Below are positions 1 to 8,916 of a stretch of DNA of 64,000 nt, piece after piece. Every line of letters starts with the position of its first letter. The first letter of the stretch is position 1. The DNA is from Thiovibrio sp964588325 (GTDB lineage Bacteria > Desulfobacterota > Desulfobulbia > Desulfobulbales > Desulfurivibrionaceae), in the NCBI GenBank assembly GCA_964588325.1, contig CAZPOR010000004.1, positions 186,001 to 250,000 on the forward strand. Direction: 5' to 3'. Both the position numbers and the translations under genes were made by a program. Below the pieces are notes generated by a model. It was not told the origin of the DNA. It ran no database searches and saw only the letters and a program-made list of their open reading frames with translations.

Positions 1-5
1 TCCTG

Positions 6-1007
6 ATGACGGCCTGGAAAAACAGCAGCTACAAAAAAGACAAGATCTTCAACATGGTCTACCACCGGCTGTTACTGGTGGGGACAAAAAAGAAGGTGTT
101 GGGTGTTCAGCGCTTCCTGACTCTGAAAGGAGATGAGGGCCCTGCCAAGCATCTTGCCCATATTCCGAACACGAAAAAGTTTGTTGCCGCCGGTCCGGAA
201 GGGAAAATAATCCTTCACGACCTGAGCACCTCCTCGCATCAAAGCATTGTCTTGGCAAAAGAGGGCAGCGCCATTTCAGCCCTGGCCATCTGCCCGCAGG
301 GCAAATACATCGCCGTTGGGGCGCAGGATGGCACCGTTTGCCTGTTTTCGACAAAAACCGGCGCCCAGGAATCGAAAACCGTTGCCCACAGCGGCCCGGT
401 ATACGCACTGGCCTTTAACGATAATGGCCGCCACCTTGCCTCTGGCGGGGCAGACGGAATCATGAAGATACGCAAGCTGGGCACCGGTCCGGAAATGACA
501 ACCTCCATCAAGGAAGGTGGTTCCGTCCGCGCCATTATCTATACCGCCAGCGGCTTGAACCTGATAACCGGAAGCGAAGACGGCTCTGTCCGCTTTTGGG
601 ACGCCAACGGAAAAGAATGCACCAGGATCATCGAAGCCCATGCCATGCCTGTTATCTCCCTGGCAAACTCGCTTGATGGCCAACGCTTTATCTCGGCCGG
701 AACCGACCGGCATGTAAAAGTATGGGAACACACTACCGGCCGTTGCCTCAAGTCGATCAAGGCGCACGACGAAACCATTTCTTCCGCTTTGTTTCTCCAA
801 GACAACCAGACCCTGATCTCCGGCTGTGAAGATGACATCATCAAGCTCTGGGACAGCAACAGCGGCGAATGCCTGGCCGTTCTTGACGGCAGGGGCGACG
901 GCATTTACAGCCTTGCCCACGGGCCTAAGCCCCACACCTTTCTTTCCGGCAGAAAAGATGGGGCCATTGTGTTCTGGATGGTCATCTACCAACTGCATTT
1001 TGAGTAA
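6..1007 (+). CDS. WD40-repeat beta-propeller protein (possibly 5' partial)
   Basis: Seven WD40-type blades can be read from about residue 55 to the end. Each has a G-x-D/E turn followed by a hydrophobic strand, for example TGSEDGSVRFWDANG and SAGTDRHVKVWEHTTG, so the protein should form one complete seven-bladed propeller, a scaffold for protein contacts. The first 50 residues are basic and hydrophobic but are not a clear signal peptide. The reading frame stays open to the window edge, so the ATG at 6 may be internal and an upstream domain may be missing. A PP2C phosphatase gene follows 31 bases downstream, which suggests a Ser/Thr phosphorylation system. The partner is unknown. Confidence 0.8.
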   Translation: MTAWKNSSYKKDKIFNMVYHRLLLVGTKKKVLGVQRFLTLKGDEGPAKHLAHIPNTKKFVAAGPEGKIILHDLSTSSHQSIVLAKEGSAISALAICPQGKYIAVGAQDGTVCLFSTKTGAQESKTVAHSGPVYALAFNDNGRHLASGGADGIMKIRKLGTGPEMTTSIKEGGSVRAIIYTASGLNLITGSEDGSVRFWDANGKECTRIIEAHAMPVISLANSLDGQRFISAGTDRHVKVWEHTTGRCLKSIKAHDETISSALFLQDNQTLISGCEDDIIKLWDSNSGECLAVLDGRGDGIYSLAHGPKPHTFLSGRKDGAIVFWMVIYQLHFE

Positions 1008-1038
1008 TTTCCCCGGGCGGGAATAGCGCGGAATCTTC

Positions 1039-1806
1039 ATGATCTTCGAGTTCTTAAAAAAAATCTGCAAACGCAAGCCCAGAACCATTTCTTTTTATGG
1101 CCGCACGGACACCGGCATGGTTCGGGGCCACAACGAAGACAGCTTTTGCTCGCTCCGCAACCGGCGTCTTTTCGTGGTCGCCGATGGCATGGGCGGCCAT
1201 AATGCAGGCGAGATCGCCAGCCACCTTGCCATCGAAGCCCTGCTCGAATTTCTCTCGGAAGAAAAAATCCGGGAAATGCGCGGCAACGACGAGGAAATTC
1301 ACCAGAGTATGCTGGCGGCCTTCGCCCATGCCAATCAGGCAGTAATGAACAAGGCCGCCGCCGAGGAAACGATGAAAGGGATGGGCTGCACCATGGTTGC
1401 CTGCCTTCTTGACGAAAACCGCCTCCACACCTGCCATGTGGGGGACGCACGCTGTTATCTTTTTGAAAATGCCAGCCTGCACCAGATCACCACGGATCAT
1501 ACCGCGGTGACGTACATCACCAAAACCGATGCCGACAACAAAGAAATCCAGATCCCGCGGCATGTGGTAACCCGTGCCATCGGCTTCAACTCCCCGGAAG
1601 GGCCGGAATACCACAAAACCATTTTACGGCCGGGCAACAGGGTGCTCCTCTGTTCCGATGGGTTGTGGAACATGGTTGACCACACCCGGCTTGAGCAAAT
1701 CCTCCTCAATGCCCCCACCCCGGAAAAAGCCAGCGAAACCTTGGTCAAGGCGGCCAATGAGCAAGGCGGGCGCGACAACATCACCGCCCTGGTCATCTTT
1801 TATTAA
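1039..1806 (+). CDS. PP2C-family protein serine/threonine phosphatase
   Basis: This is a 255-residue single-domain metal-dependent phosphatase (Stp1/PppA type). The family motifs appear in order: GMVRGHNEDSF, VVADGMGGHNAGE, HVGDARCYLF, LLCSDGLWNMV and GGRDNITALVI near the C-terminus. The aspartates in these motifs bind two Mn/Mg ions. The N-terminus is short and basic with no signal, so the enzyme is cytoplasmic. It is expected to reverse Ser/Thr kinase signalling. No kinase lies in the visible window, but the WD40 protein just upstream and the open edge leave room for one outside. The next gene starts 11 bases after the stop, so the genes are probably one transcript. Confidence 0.92.
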   Translation: MIFEFLKKICKRKPRTISFYGRTDTGMVRGHNEDSFCSLRNRRLFVVADGMGGHNAGEIASHLAIEALLEFLSEEKIREMRGNDEEIHQSMLAAFAHANQAVMNKAAAEETMKGMGCTMVACLLDENRLHTCHVGDARCYLFENASLHQITTDHTAVTYITKTDADNKEIQIPRHVVTRAIGFNSPEGPEYHKTILRPGNRVLLCSDGLWNMVDHTRLEQILLNAPTPEKASETLVKAANEQGGRDNITALVIFY

Positions 1807-1817
1807 AGGGAAATACA

Positions 1818-2408
1818 ATGTCTGCCCAGCACAACGCCCCGAATACCCTTGAAAATATCGCCGCCGATCTTATAGCCCTGGCCAATGACCTTGCCCAGGG
1901 AAAACTCCGGGTTGGCAATCGGCTGGTCGAGATAGGAAACCCTCTGTTTATTAAAACCAAGCAAAAAATCACCGGCGACACCGCCTATTGCACCCTTTCC
2001 TTTCAAGTACCCCTCCGGAATTCGGACCAGCAAAAGCCGGCGGTGCCCGTTCAGGGGCATGCGTCTAAAAAAAGCGATGCCCGCGGAGATGGCAAGGATG
2101 CCCGTTTGCAGGGACGCCCCCCGGAGGGGAAAAAAATAAAAAAAGAGATTGCAAGCCTCTGGAAAAGCGTTGGCAAAAAACTGGAACAGGGACAAGCGCC
2201 CACCCCTGCCGAAGAAAAATCCCTTCTTGCCGCCTGTGAAAACTATTGCCTTTTCTCAGAGCCAGCCTGGCATGAAGAGTGGCTCCGCTGCACCACGATC
2301 CTGCGGGAAGCCTTGGCCTGCGCCCACAGAGGGGATCTGCCCAAAGCGCTGGCGCATGCGGAGGAAGTGAATCGTCTTACCAAGGATTGCCACAAAAAAC
2401 ACAAGTAG
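1818..2408 (+). CDS. Hypothetical protein, weakly amphi-Trp-like N-terminus
   Basis: A 196-residue soluble protein that I do not recognise with certainty. The first 70 residues (LALANDLAQGKLRVGNRLVE, then a strand-rich stretch) resemble the small amphi-Trp domain found near phosphatases and kinases. This is followed by a lysine-rich linker (about 80-115) and a helical C-terminal half. There is no signal peptide or membrane segment. An AAGGGAAA ribosome binding site precedes the ATG. It lies between the PP2C phosphatase and the DUF3786 gene with gaps of about 10 bases, so it is probably co-transcribed with them. Confidence 0.6.
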   Translation: MSAQHNAPNTLENIAADLIALANDLAQGKLRVGNRLVEIGNPLFIKTKQKITGDTAYCTLSFQVPLRNSDQQKPAVPVQGHASKKSDARGDGKDARLQGRPPEGKKIKKEIASLWKSVGKKLEQGQAPTPAEEKSLLAACENYCLFSEPAWHEEWLRCTTILREALACAHRGDLPKALAHAEEVNRLTKDCHKKHK

Positions 2409-2417
2409 CCTCGCGCC

Positions 2418-3218
2418 ATGACCCCCTTCGAGATCGTCAAAAGAACCCCGAAAAATAATTGCCGGGAATGCGGCTATCCGACCTGTCTCGCTTTTTCCGC
2501 GGCTGTGGCCAAAAGCGGCGAAGATCTTGGCAAATGCCCCTATCTTGACGCCACAGGCCTGAATGTTTTGCAACCCCCTGGGGTTGCCCTGGAAGAACTT
2601 TCCGGGCAGCGCGATCAAGTCCTTATCGAACACCTGAAAAACAAGATTTCCACCCTGGACTTTTCCCGTATTGCCGCCCCCCTGGGCGCCAGCCTCCGTG
2701 GCGGGAACAACCAGGCCCTGTCGTTTCTTTTCCTGGCGCAGGAGATTTTCCTCGACAAGCAGGGCATTCTCCTTGACGGCCACCCCCCGGATGACCCCAG
2801 GGACCAGATCCTTCTCTACAACTATATCCACTCCCAGGGAGGGCCGGATCCGGCGTTTGACTGGATCGGCCTGGAAACCCTGCCGAACTCCATTTCCAAG
2901 GTCAGAACCCTTGCCACCTATTGCGAAAACAGACTGGCGGAACTCTTTGCCCCTCTTCCCGCCGCAACAATCATGGCCGCTTGCCAGACGTTGGGAGGGA
3001 TCCCGCAGCCGACTCCTTCCGCGACGCTCGGTTGCATTATTCCGGTTCTGCCCAAGATTCCGCACTATCTTGTCTACTGGGAATCGGAGCCGGACGAAGG
3101 ATTTCCCGCAAAGGTCAAGATGCTTTTCGACCGCCAGGTTCTCAATTTCCTCGACCTGGAATCCCTGATTTTTTCAGCGGAACGTCTGGCGGATCGGTTC
3201 GCCCTCGAACTTGCCTGA
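2418..3218 (+). CDS. DUF3786 protein with N-terminal four-cysteine Fe-S domain
   Basis: A 266-residue protein. The N-terminus (NCRECGYPTC, then GKCPYL about 18 residues later) has the C-x2-C-x4-C...C arrangement of the 4Fe-4S domain also seen in corrinoid Fe-S proteins and RnfB-type proteins. The rest matches the DUF3786 family, common in anaerobes, including the C-terminal stretch KMLFDRQVLNFLDLESLIF. The function is unknown; a redox or cofactor-related role is only inference. It is the last gene of the 1-3.2 kb cluster, 9 bases after its neighbour. Confidence 0.75.
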   Translation: MTPFEIVKRTPKNNCRECGYPTCLAFSAAVAKSGEDLGKCPYLDATGLNVLQPPGVALEELSGQRDQVLIEHLKNKISTLDFSRIAAPLGASLRGGNNQALSFLFLAQEIFLDKQGILLDGHPPDDPRDQILLYNYIHSQGGPDPAFDWIGLETLPNSISKVRTLATYCENRLAELFAPLPAATIMAACQTLGGIPQPTPSATLGCIIPVLPKIPHYLVYWESEPDEGFPAKVKMLFDRQVLNFLDLESLIFSAERLADRFALELA

Positions 3219-3266
3219 GCAAACCGCTCCCCCTTGCTGAAGGCCAGGCTTCCCCGTGATCAACTG

Positions 3267-3295
3267 ATGACATTCGGGCAAATTCCTGTCATACT
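3267..3295 (+). promoter_or_regulatory. Possible promoter of rarA
   Basis: ATGACA and CATACT are separated by 17 bases and lie about 50 bases before the rarA start. Both hexamers deviate from consensus, so this is a weak call. Confidence 0.3.
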
Positions 3296-3345
3296 GCTTT
3301 CTCTGGAATAAAAACACATCCCTTCCAATAGTCAGATACAGAGCC

Positions 3346-4674
3346 ATGGCCCGACAACCCGCCCCACACAACGCTCCCCTGGCGGAACGCTTGCGCCCGC
3401 AAACACTGGATGATTTTGTCGGACAGAAACAGCTTCTCGGCGAGGACAAGCTTCTCCGTCGGCTCATCCGCCAAAGCTATCTGCCCTCCCTGCTCCTCTG
3501 GGGTCCGCCCGGCACCGGCAAAACCACCCTGGCCCGGATACTCTCCCGGACAACCGGGGCGGAGTTCACCTTCTTTTCCGCAGTGCTGTCCGGAGTCAAG
3601 GACATCCGGGAAATAGTGTTGCAAGCCCAGGCCGCCAAGGATGAGCGCAACATCGCCACCATTCTTTTCGTGGACGAAATCCACCGTTTCAACAAAAGCC
3701 AGCAGGACGCGTTTCTGCCCCATGTGGAAAGCGGTCTCCTGACGCTCATCGGCGCAACCACCGAAAATCCCTCTTTCCACGTTATCGCGCCCCTCCTCTC
3801 CCGATGCAGGGTTCTGGTGCTTGAACCATTGCAGCCCGAGGATTTGGAAACCATTATCCAGCGGGCCATCACGGACAAAAAACAGGGGCTGGGCTCCTGG
3901 CAGATAACTCTTGCGCCGGAGGCTTCCGCCCATCTGGCCCGAATTGCAGACGGCGATGCCCGCAGCCTGCTGAACAGCCTGGAAATCGCCGCCAATCTTG
4001 CCGAACCCGATGCCACGGGCACCCGGCAGATAACCCTGGCCACGGTGGAAGAGGCTATCCAGCGCAAAAGTCTGCGCTACGATGCGGACGGAGAGGAGCA
4101 TTACAACCTGATCTCGGCCCTGCACAAAAGCCTGCGGGACAGCGACCCGGACGGCGCCCTGTACTGGCTGTGCCGGATGCTCGCCGCAGGGGAGGAGCCC
4201 TTGTACGTGGTCCGCCGCCTGATCCGCTTCGCCTCAGAAGACATCGGCAATGCGGACCCGCAGGCCCTCATGGTTGCCATCAACGCCAGAAACTCGTACC
4301 AGACCCTGGGCAGTCCGGAGGGCGAACTGGCTCTGGCCCAGGCTGTCATCTACCTTGCCACCGCCCCCAAGAGCAATGCCGTCTATGCCGCGTACAATAC
4401 GGTAATGCAGGAGATCAGGCGCACCGGCAGCCTGCCGGTGCCGCTCCACCTCCGCAACGCGCCAACCGCGCTGATGAAGGGCCTCGGCTACGGCCAGGGC
4501 TACCAGTATGCCCATGACGACCCGCACGCCTTGGTGGCTCAGGATCATTTGCCAGAACAACTTGTTGGGAAAATCTATTATCAACCCACCAATCGAGGGT
4601 ATGAAGCGGTGATCCGGGACCGCCTCAACAAATGGCGGCAGTTGTTGCGGGATCGAAAAAAACAACCAGCCTGA
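3346..4674 (+). CDS. rarA: Replication-associated recombination protein A (AAA+ ATPase)
   Basis: A 442-residue RarA/MgsA protein, normal length for the family. It is a cytoplasmic AAA+ ATPase related to clamp loaders that acts at stalled replication forks. The N-terminal PLAERLRPQTLDDFVGQ, Walker A WGPPGTGKTTLARIL and Walker B FVDEIHRFNK are all intact, with sensor motif GATTENPSF. The C-terminal half contains the tetramerisation region (YVVRRLIRFASEDIGNADP) and the closing RGYE motif. It is followed after about 35 bases by the selenoprotein gene on the same strand; no functional link between them is known. Confidence 0.95.
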   Translation: MARQPAPHNAPLAERLRPQTLDDFVGQKQLLGEDKLLRRLIRQSYLPSLLLWGPPGTGKTTLARILSRTTGAEFTFFSAVLSGVKDIREIVLQAQAAKDERNIATILFVDEIHRFNKSQQDAFLPHVESGLLTLIGATTENPSFHVIAPLLSRCRVLVLEPLQPEDLETIIQRAITDKKQGLGSWQITLAPEASAHLARIADGDARSLLNSLEIAANLAEPDATGTRQITLATVEEAIQRKSLRYDADGEEHYNLISALHKSLRDSDPDGALYWLCRMLAAGEEPLYVVRRLIRFASEDIGNADPQALMVAINARNSYQTLGSPEGELALAQAVIYLATAPKSNAVYAAYNTVMQEIRRTGSLPVPLHLRNAPTALMKGLGYGQGYQYAHDDPHALVAQDHLPEQLVGKIYYQPTNRGYEAVIRDRLNKWRQLLRDRKKQPA

Positions 4675-4708
4675 TTCTCGGTTTGGACGATTGTCAGACC
4701 AGGAGCGC

Positions 4709-6346
4709 ATGACCACCATGAACAGACACGCCGTTTTTTTGCTGTTTTTCTCTCTTGCCCTGCTCAGCATACCCCTGCCCACGGCAGGGGATGCTGCTCA
4801 ACAGTCCCCCCCCCCTGTCCGGCACGAACTGAGCATCTTTTTTGCCAATGACGTGCGGGGGGAAACGGAGCCGTGCGGCTGAAAAAGCAACCAGTTGGGC
4901 GGTCTGCCCAAAAAAGCGCAACAGCTTGAATCCCTGCGGGGAAAAAAATCCGCAGTCCTTGCCCTTGACAGTGGGGCCCTGCTTTTCAAGAATGAACAAC
5001 TGCCGCCGGACCAGCGCGAACAGCTTGCGGTTACCGCGCAGGGAATCATGGCGGCATACAGCACGATGTCCTTTGCTGCGGTGGGCGTGGCCAGAGAGGA
5101 CCTCGCCGCAGGCCTCCCCTTCCTCCTCGCCGCCCAAAAAAAATCGAGCTTCCCCTGGCTGAGCGCCAATCTGCTCAGCCGCAGCGAGCGAAAGCCTTGG
5201 TTCAAACCGCATACCCTGATCACGGCAGGAGGTCTGCGCATCGCGGTCATTGGCCTCACCGGCCAAGGGGCGGACTCGTTCTTCACGGAAAAGGACAACG
5301 CGGTCATTGTTCCCTGGGAAGAGGTTTTGCCCAAAGAGCTCACCCAACTACGCGGACAAGCCGACATGACCATTCTGCTTTCCAGCTTTCCCGCGCCCGT
5401 AAACCGCAAAATCGCGGAGGCCCATCCCGAGATCCACCTGATTCTCCAGGCAGGAAACACCCAGGGAAACATCGCTCCGGAGCGGGTCAACAACACCCTG
5501 ATCACCCAGGTGGAATCCCAAGGCAAATCCGTGGGCATTCTGGAGGTGCAATGGAACAAACTGAGCAAGAGATGGGAGGAGCCCGGCGCTGAAGCTCTAC
5601 TGACAGACAAAAAAAACGAGCTGGACCGCTTGGGATGGCAGATCAACCGGTATCGCAAGCAAGGCGACCCGGCGCAGGCATTCAAGACCCAACCCCAAAT
5701 GCTTGCCGTCTATAATGACCTGCTTGCAAAGCGCAGACTGCTGGAAGAGGAGATTCTCCGGCTCACCGCCCAGCAGAAGGCGCGGGAGACAAACCGTCAA
5801 CGATTCTCCTCGTACAACTCCCATTTTGAAACCATGCGCAAAGACCTTCCGGACAACCCGAAGATCCGGGCCATTGTGGATGCAACCACCAGCGAAGTGA
5901 ACCGGATCGGCAAGGCGGCGGTTAAGGCGAGAATCTCGGAGACGACCGGGCAAAACCAGGGAGGGATTCCGGAAAATTATGCCGGCAGCACCGCCTGCAC
6001 ACGCTGCCATGCCCCGCAGTTTGCCAAATGGCGGGCCACCCAGCATGCCACGGCCTATGATACCCTGGCGGCAAAGGGTCAGCAGTTCAATGTACAGTGC
6101 CTGCCCTGCCACATCACCGGCCCCGCCGCCCAGACCGGCCAGGAAATGCTCGCCCTTGCCCATGATTTGCGCCAGGTTGGTTGCGAATCATGCCATGGCC
6201 CGGCCCGCGCGCATACCCTGCAACCGGCGGCGGCCAAGGCCGGCAAGCCGACCATGGATACCTGCCTGCGCTGCCACAGCGGCGAACATGACGACAGATT
6301 CAACTTCAGCGAGGCGCTCTCCCGCCTCCGTTGCGGCGGTGACTGA
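4709..6346 (+). CDS. UshA-like selenoprotein with C-terminal tetrahaem cytochrome c domain (in-frame UGA = Sec)
   Basis: A 545-residue exported protein whose frame contains one TGA at 4880-4882, read here as selenocysteine 58 in the motif EPCG-U-KSNQLGGL. The frame is open on both sides, and a SECIS hairpin follows. A signal peptide spans about residues 4-30 (LLFFSLALLSIPL). Residues 45-300 resemble calcineurin-like/5'-nucleotidase folds (FFANDVRGETEPCG, AVIGLTGQG), but the usual metal-binding Asp, His and Asn residues are largely replaced. After a coiled region (about 300-400) come four haem-binding CxxCH motifs at about residues 430, 464, 492 and 519. A periplasmic redox role is inferred. 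Start: ATG 4709 or ATG 4718, with AGGAG at 4701-4705; a TTG at 4691 is less likely. A split into two genes (4709-4882 and 4895-6346) would leave the second without a signal peptide. Confidence 0.85.
4880..4911 (+). promoter_or_regulatory. Selenocysteine codon plus bacterial SECIS hairpin
   Basis: The UGA at 4880-4882 is followed after 12 bases by a perfect 6-bp stem, TTGGGC (4895-4900) and GCCCAA (4906-4911), closed by the loop GGTCT (4901-4905). The loop sequence and its distance from the UGA (18 bases between UGA and GGUCU) equal those I recall for the SelB-binding hairpin of E. coli fdhF. The bulged U of the E. coli stem is not obvious here. selB is present at 59461-61386. Confidence 0.85.
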
Positions 6347-6356
6347 GCTTCGGGCA

Positions 6357-6391
6357 TAAAAAAGGCCAGGAGGCATATGCCTCCTGGCCGA
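6357..6391 (-). terminator. Rho-independent terminator of grpE-dnaK, probably bidirectional
   Basis: A perfect 26-base palindrome at 6364-6389 (13-bp arms, AGGAGGCATATGCCTCCT at the centre) is preceded on the plus strand by an A run, which becomes a T tract for minus-strand transcripts leaving dnaK. It lies between convergent genes and may also stop the selenoprotein transcript. Confidence 0.85.
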
Positions 6392-6414
6392 AAATCATTG
6401 CACTCCGCAGTGGG

Positions 6415-8322
6415 TTATTTCACTTCTTCAAAATCCGCATCCACCACATCGTCGTCATCCTTCTTTGCCCCACCGGCCTGACCACCGCCTTCGCCGCCTT
6501 CCGGCGCCTTGTCCTTGGTCGCCTGGGCGTACATCATCTCGGCCAGCTTGTGGGAAGCCTGAGTCAGTGACTCAAGCCCCTTCTTGATCGCCTCCACGTC
6601 GTCAGACTCCATGAGCTTTTTGAGGCTGTCGATCTCGACCTGCACCTTGTTCTTGGTCTCGCTGTCAACCTTGTCGCCCAGATCCTTCATGCTCTTTTCC
6701 GTGGCGTAGATCATGGAATCGGCCTGATTCTTGGTCTCGACCAGCTCCTTGCGCTTGCGGTCCTCGTCGGCATGGGCCTCGGCGTCCTTCTGCATCCGCT
6801 TGATCTCGTCCTCGGACAAACCGCTGGAAGCGGTGATCCGGATGGATTGCTCCTTGCCGGTGCCAAGATCCTTGGCGGAAACATGGAGAATGCCATTGGC
6901 GTCGAGATCGAAGGTGACTTCGATCTGCGGCACCCCGCGCGGGGCCGGGGGAAGATCGGTCAGCTCGAAACGGCCGATGGTCTTGTTGTTTGCCGCCATC
7001 TCACGCTCGCCTTGGAGCACATGGATGGACACCGCGGGCTGGCTGTCCGCCGCGGTGGAGAACACCTGGCTCTTCTTGGTGGGGATGGTGGTGTTCTTCT
7101 CGATGAGCTTGGTCATCACCCCGCCCAGGGTCTCGATGCCCAGAGACAACGGGGTAACATCCAAAAGCAGCACGTCCTTGACATCGCCCTTGAGCACCCC
7201 GCCCTGCACCGCGGCGCCGATGGCCACGACCTCATCCGGATTGACGCCTTTATGGGGATCCTTGCCGAAGATCTCCTTGACCTTTTCCTGCACCTTGGGC
7301 ATCCGGGTCATGCCGCCGACCAGGATAACCTCGTCGATGTCCGCCGCGCTGATCCCGGCATCCTTCAGGGCAATCTGGCAGGGCTTGACCGTCCGCTCGA
7401 TCAGATCCTCCACCAGCCCTTCCAGCTTGGCGCGGGAAAGCTTCATCTGCAGATGCTTGGGCCCGGAGGCGTCCGCCGTGATAAAGGGCAGGTTGATGTC
7501 GGTCTCCATGGTGGTGGAAAGCTCCATCTTCGCCTTTTCCGCTTCTTCCCGCAGACGCTGCAAGGCCATGTTGTCGGTGCGCAGGTCAATGCCCTGATCC
7601 CGCTTGAACTCGTCGGCAATCCAGTTGACAATGCGCATGTCGAAGTCTTCGCCGCCGAGGAAGGTGTCGCCGTTGGTGGATTTCACCTCGAACACGCCGT
7701 CGCCTATCTCCAGCACCGAAATATCAAAGGTGCCGCCGCCCAGATCGAAGACGGCGATCTTTTCCTCGCCCTTCTTGTCCAGGCCGTAGGCCAGGGCCGC
7801 GGCGGTAGGCTCGTTAATGATCCGCTGCACGTTGAGACCCGCGATCCGGCCCGCGTCCTTGGTGGCCTGGCGCTGGGAGTCGTTGAAATACGCGGGCACG
7901 GTGATGACCGCCTCGGTCACTTCCTCGCCCAGATATTCCTCCGCGGTCTGTTTCATCTTGGTGAGCACCATGGCGGAGATCTCGGCGGGGGTCATCACCT
8001 TGGAATCAACCTCGACCGCTGCGTCGCCTTCCTTGCCGTTGACGATCTTGAACGGGCTGATTTCGATGCTCTTTTTCACCTCCGCATCGGTGAACTTGCG
8101 CCCGATAAGCCGCTTGATGGCATGCAGGGTGCGGGTCGGATTGGTGACCGCCTGGCGTCGCGCAACCTGGCCCACCAGCCGCTCGCCGCTGCTGGAAAAA
8201 GCCACCACCGACGGGGTGGTTCTGTTGCCTTCCACATTGGTGATAACCTTGGGCTCGCCGCCTTCCATCACCGCGACACATGAATTTGTTGTTCCTAAAT
8301 CAATGCCAATAATTTTTCCCAT
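6415..8322 (-). CDS. dnaK: Molecular chaperone DnaK (Hsp70)
   Basis: A 635-residue Hsp70 of normal length. The start MGKIIGIDLGTTNSCVAVM is the ATPase phosphate-1 motif. VFDLGGGTFDISVLEIG and ILVGGMTRMPKVQEKV are the phosphate-2 and adenosine motifs. The substrate-binding domain begins after the DVLLLDVTPLSLGIET linker. The C-terminus is glycine-rich and ends with the acidic DDVVDADFEEVK tail. It works in the cytoplasm with DnaJ and the exchange factor GrpE, whose gene lies directly upstream. dnaJ is not adjacent. Transcription probably comes from the promoter ahead of grpE. Confidence 0.98.
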   Translation of the reverse strand: MGKIIGIDLGTTNSCVAVMEGGEPKVITNVEGNRTTPSVVAFSSSGERLVGQVARRQAVTNPTRTLHAIKRLIGRKFTDAEVKKSIEISPFKIVNGKEGDAAVEVDSKVMTPAEISAMVLTKMKQTAEEYLGEEVTEAVITVPAYFNDSQRQATKDAGRIAGLNVQRIINEPTAAALAYGLDKKGEEKIAVFDLGGGTFDISVLEIGDGVFEVKSTNGDTFLGGEDFDMRIVNWIADEFKRDQGIDLRTDNMALQRLREEAEKAKMELSTTMETDINLPFITADASGPKHLQMKLSRAKLEGLVEDLIERTVKPCQIALKDAGISAADIDEVILVGGMTRMPKVQEKVKEIFGKDPHKGVNPDEVVAIGAAVQGGVLKGDVKDVLLLDVTPLSLGIETLGGVMTKLIEKNTTIPTKKSQVFSTAADSQPAVSIHVLQGEREMAANNKTIGRFELTDLPPAPRGVPQIEVTFDLDANGILHVSAKDLGTGKEQSIRITASSGLSEDEIKRMQKDAEAHADEDRKRKELVETKNQADSMIYATEKSMKDLGDKVDSETKNKVQVEIDSLKKLMESDDVEAIKKGLESLTQASHKLAEMMYAQATKDKAPEGGEGGGQAGGAKKDDDDVVDADFEEVK

Positions 8323-8364
8323 CTCATATTCTCCTTACCTAACGGGATGAAACATCCTTGTTAT

Positions 8365-8916
8365 TTATTCTTCAACATTACCCTTTGACACCACGACCTT
8401 GGCCGCCCGGATAAGTCTGTCCTTAAACATGTATCCCTTCTGATATTCCTGAAGAATCTGGTTTTCCGGCACATCGGGACTGGCTTCCATGGCCACGGCT
8501 TCATGGAAATTCGGATCAAAGGGTTGCCCCTCGCCGGCCATGGGTTTTACCCCGAATTTTTCCAGGGCGCCAAGCAGTCCCTTGCAGGTCATTTCCACCC
8601 CGGTCAAAAGAGTTTCGGCATCGGGGGAGCACTTGCACTGGCCAACGGCGCGTTCGAGATTATCAAGAAAAGGAAGCAACTCCCGCAGAATGTTCTCTTC
8701 CGCATACTTGAGCGCTGATTCACGCTCACGCTGCATTCTTTTTTTGAAATTGTCCTGCTCGGCCGCCATGCGCAGCAGCTTGTCCTCAAGCTCCCGGTTT
8801 CTCTCCAAGGCCTTTTCCAGTTGAACCGAGATATCTTCCTCCTCGGCCGCGGTCTGATTTTCTCCTGAACGCTCCTGCTCAAGAACCTCTTCTCTCTTTT
8901 CTTCTTGCTCAGCCAC
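8365..8916 (-). CDS. grpE: Nucleotide exchange factor GrpE
   Basis: A 183-residue GrpE. It has an acidic N-terminal region, a long coiled coil (QLEKALERNRELEDKLLRMA) and the family core NFKKRMQRERESALKYAEE, followed by the beta domain (GEGQPFDPNFHEAVAMEAS). It releases ADP from DnaK. I place the start at the GTG at 8916, because AAGGAG sits 6 bases upstream and the residues of a longer frame reaching 8997 do not look like GrpE. hrcA is not next to it and no CIRCE repeat is visible. Confidence 0.93.
   Translation of the reverse strand: MAEQEEKREEVLEQERSGENQTAAEEEDISVQLEKALERNRELEDKLLRMAAEQDNFKKRMQRERESALKYAEENILRELLPFLDNLERAVGQCKCSPDAETLLTGVEMTCKGLLGALEKFGVKPMAGEGQPFDPNFHEAVAMEASPDVPENQILQEYQKGYMFKDRLIRAAKVVVSKGNVEE

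Noticed and set aside
4709..4882. Short signal-peptide ORF ending in TGA, as a gene of its own or a pseudogene
   Set aside because: The frame is open on both sides of the TGA, the codon is followed by a SECIS hairpin at canonical distance, selB is present, and the second part would lack a signal peptide although it carries c-type haem motifs.
6772..8283. Long plus-strand ORF (503 codons) over dnaK
   Set aside because: It is the antisense shadow of a strongly conserved dnaK. Its residues show no family motif and are rich in Gly, His and Leu as expected for an opposite-strand frame in GC-rich DNA.
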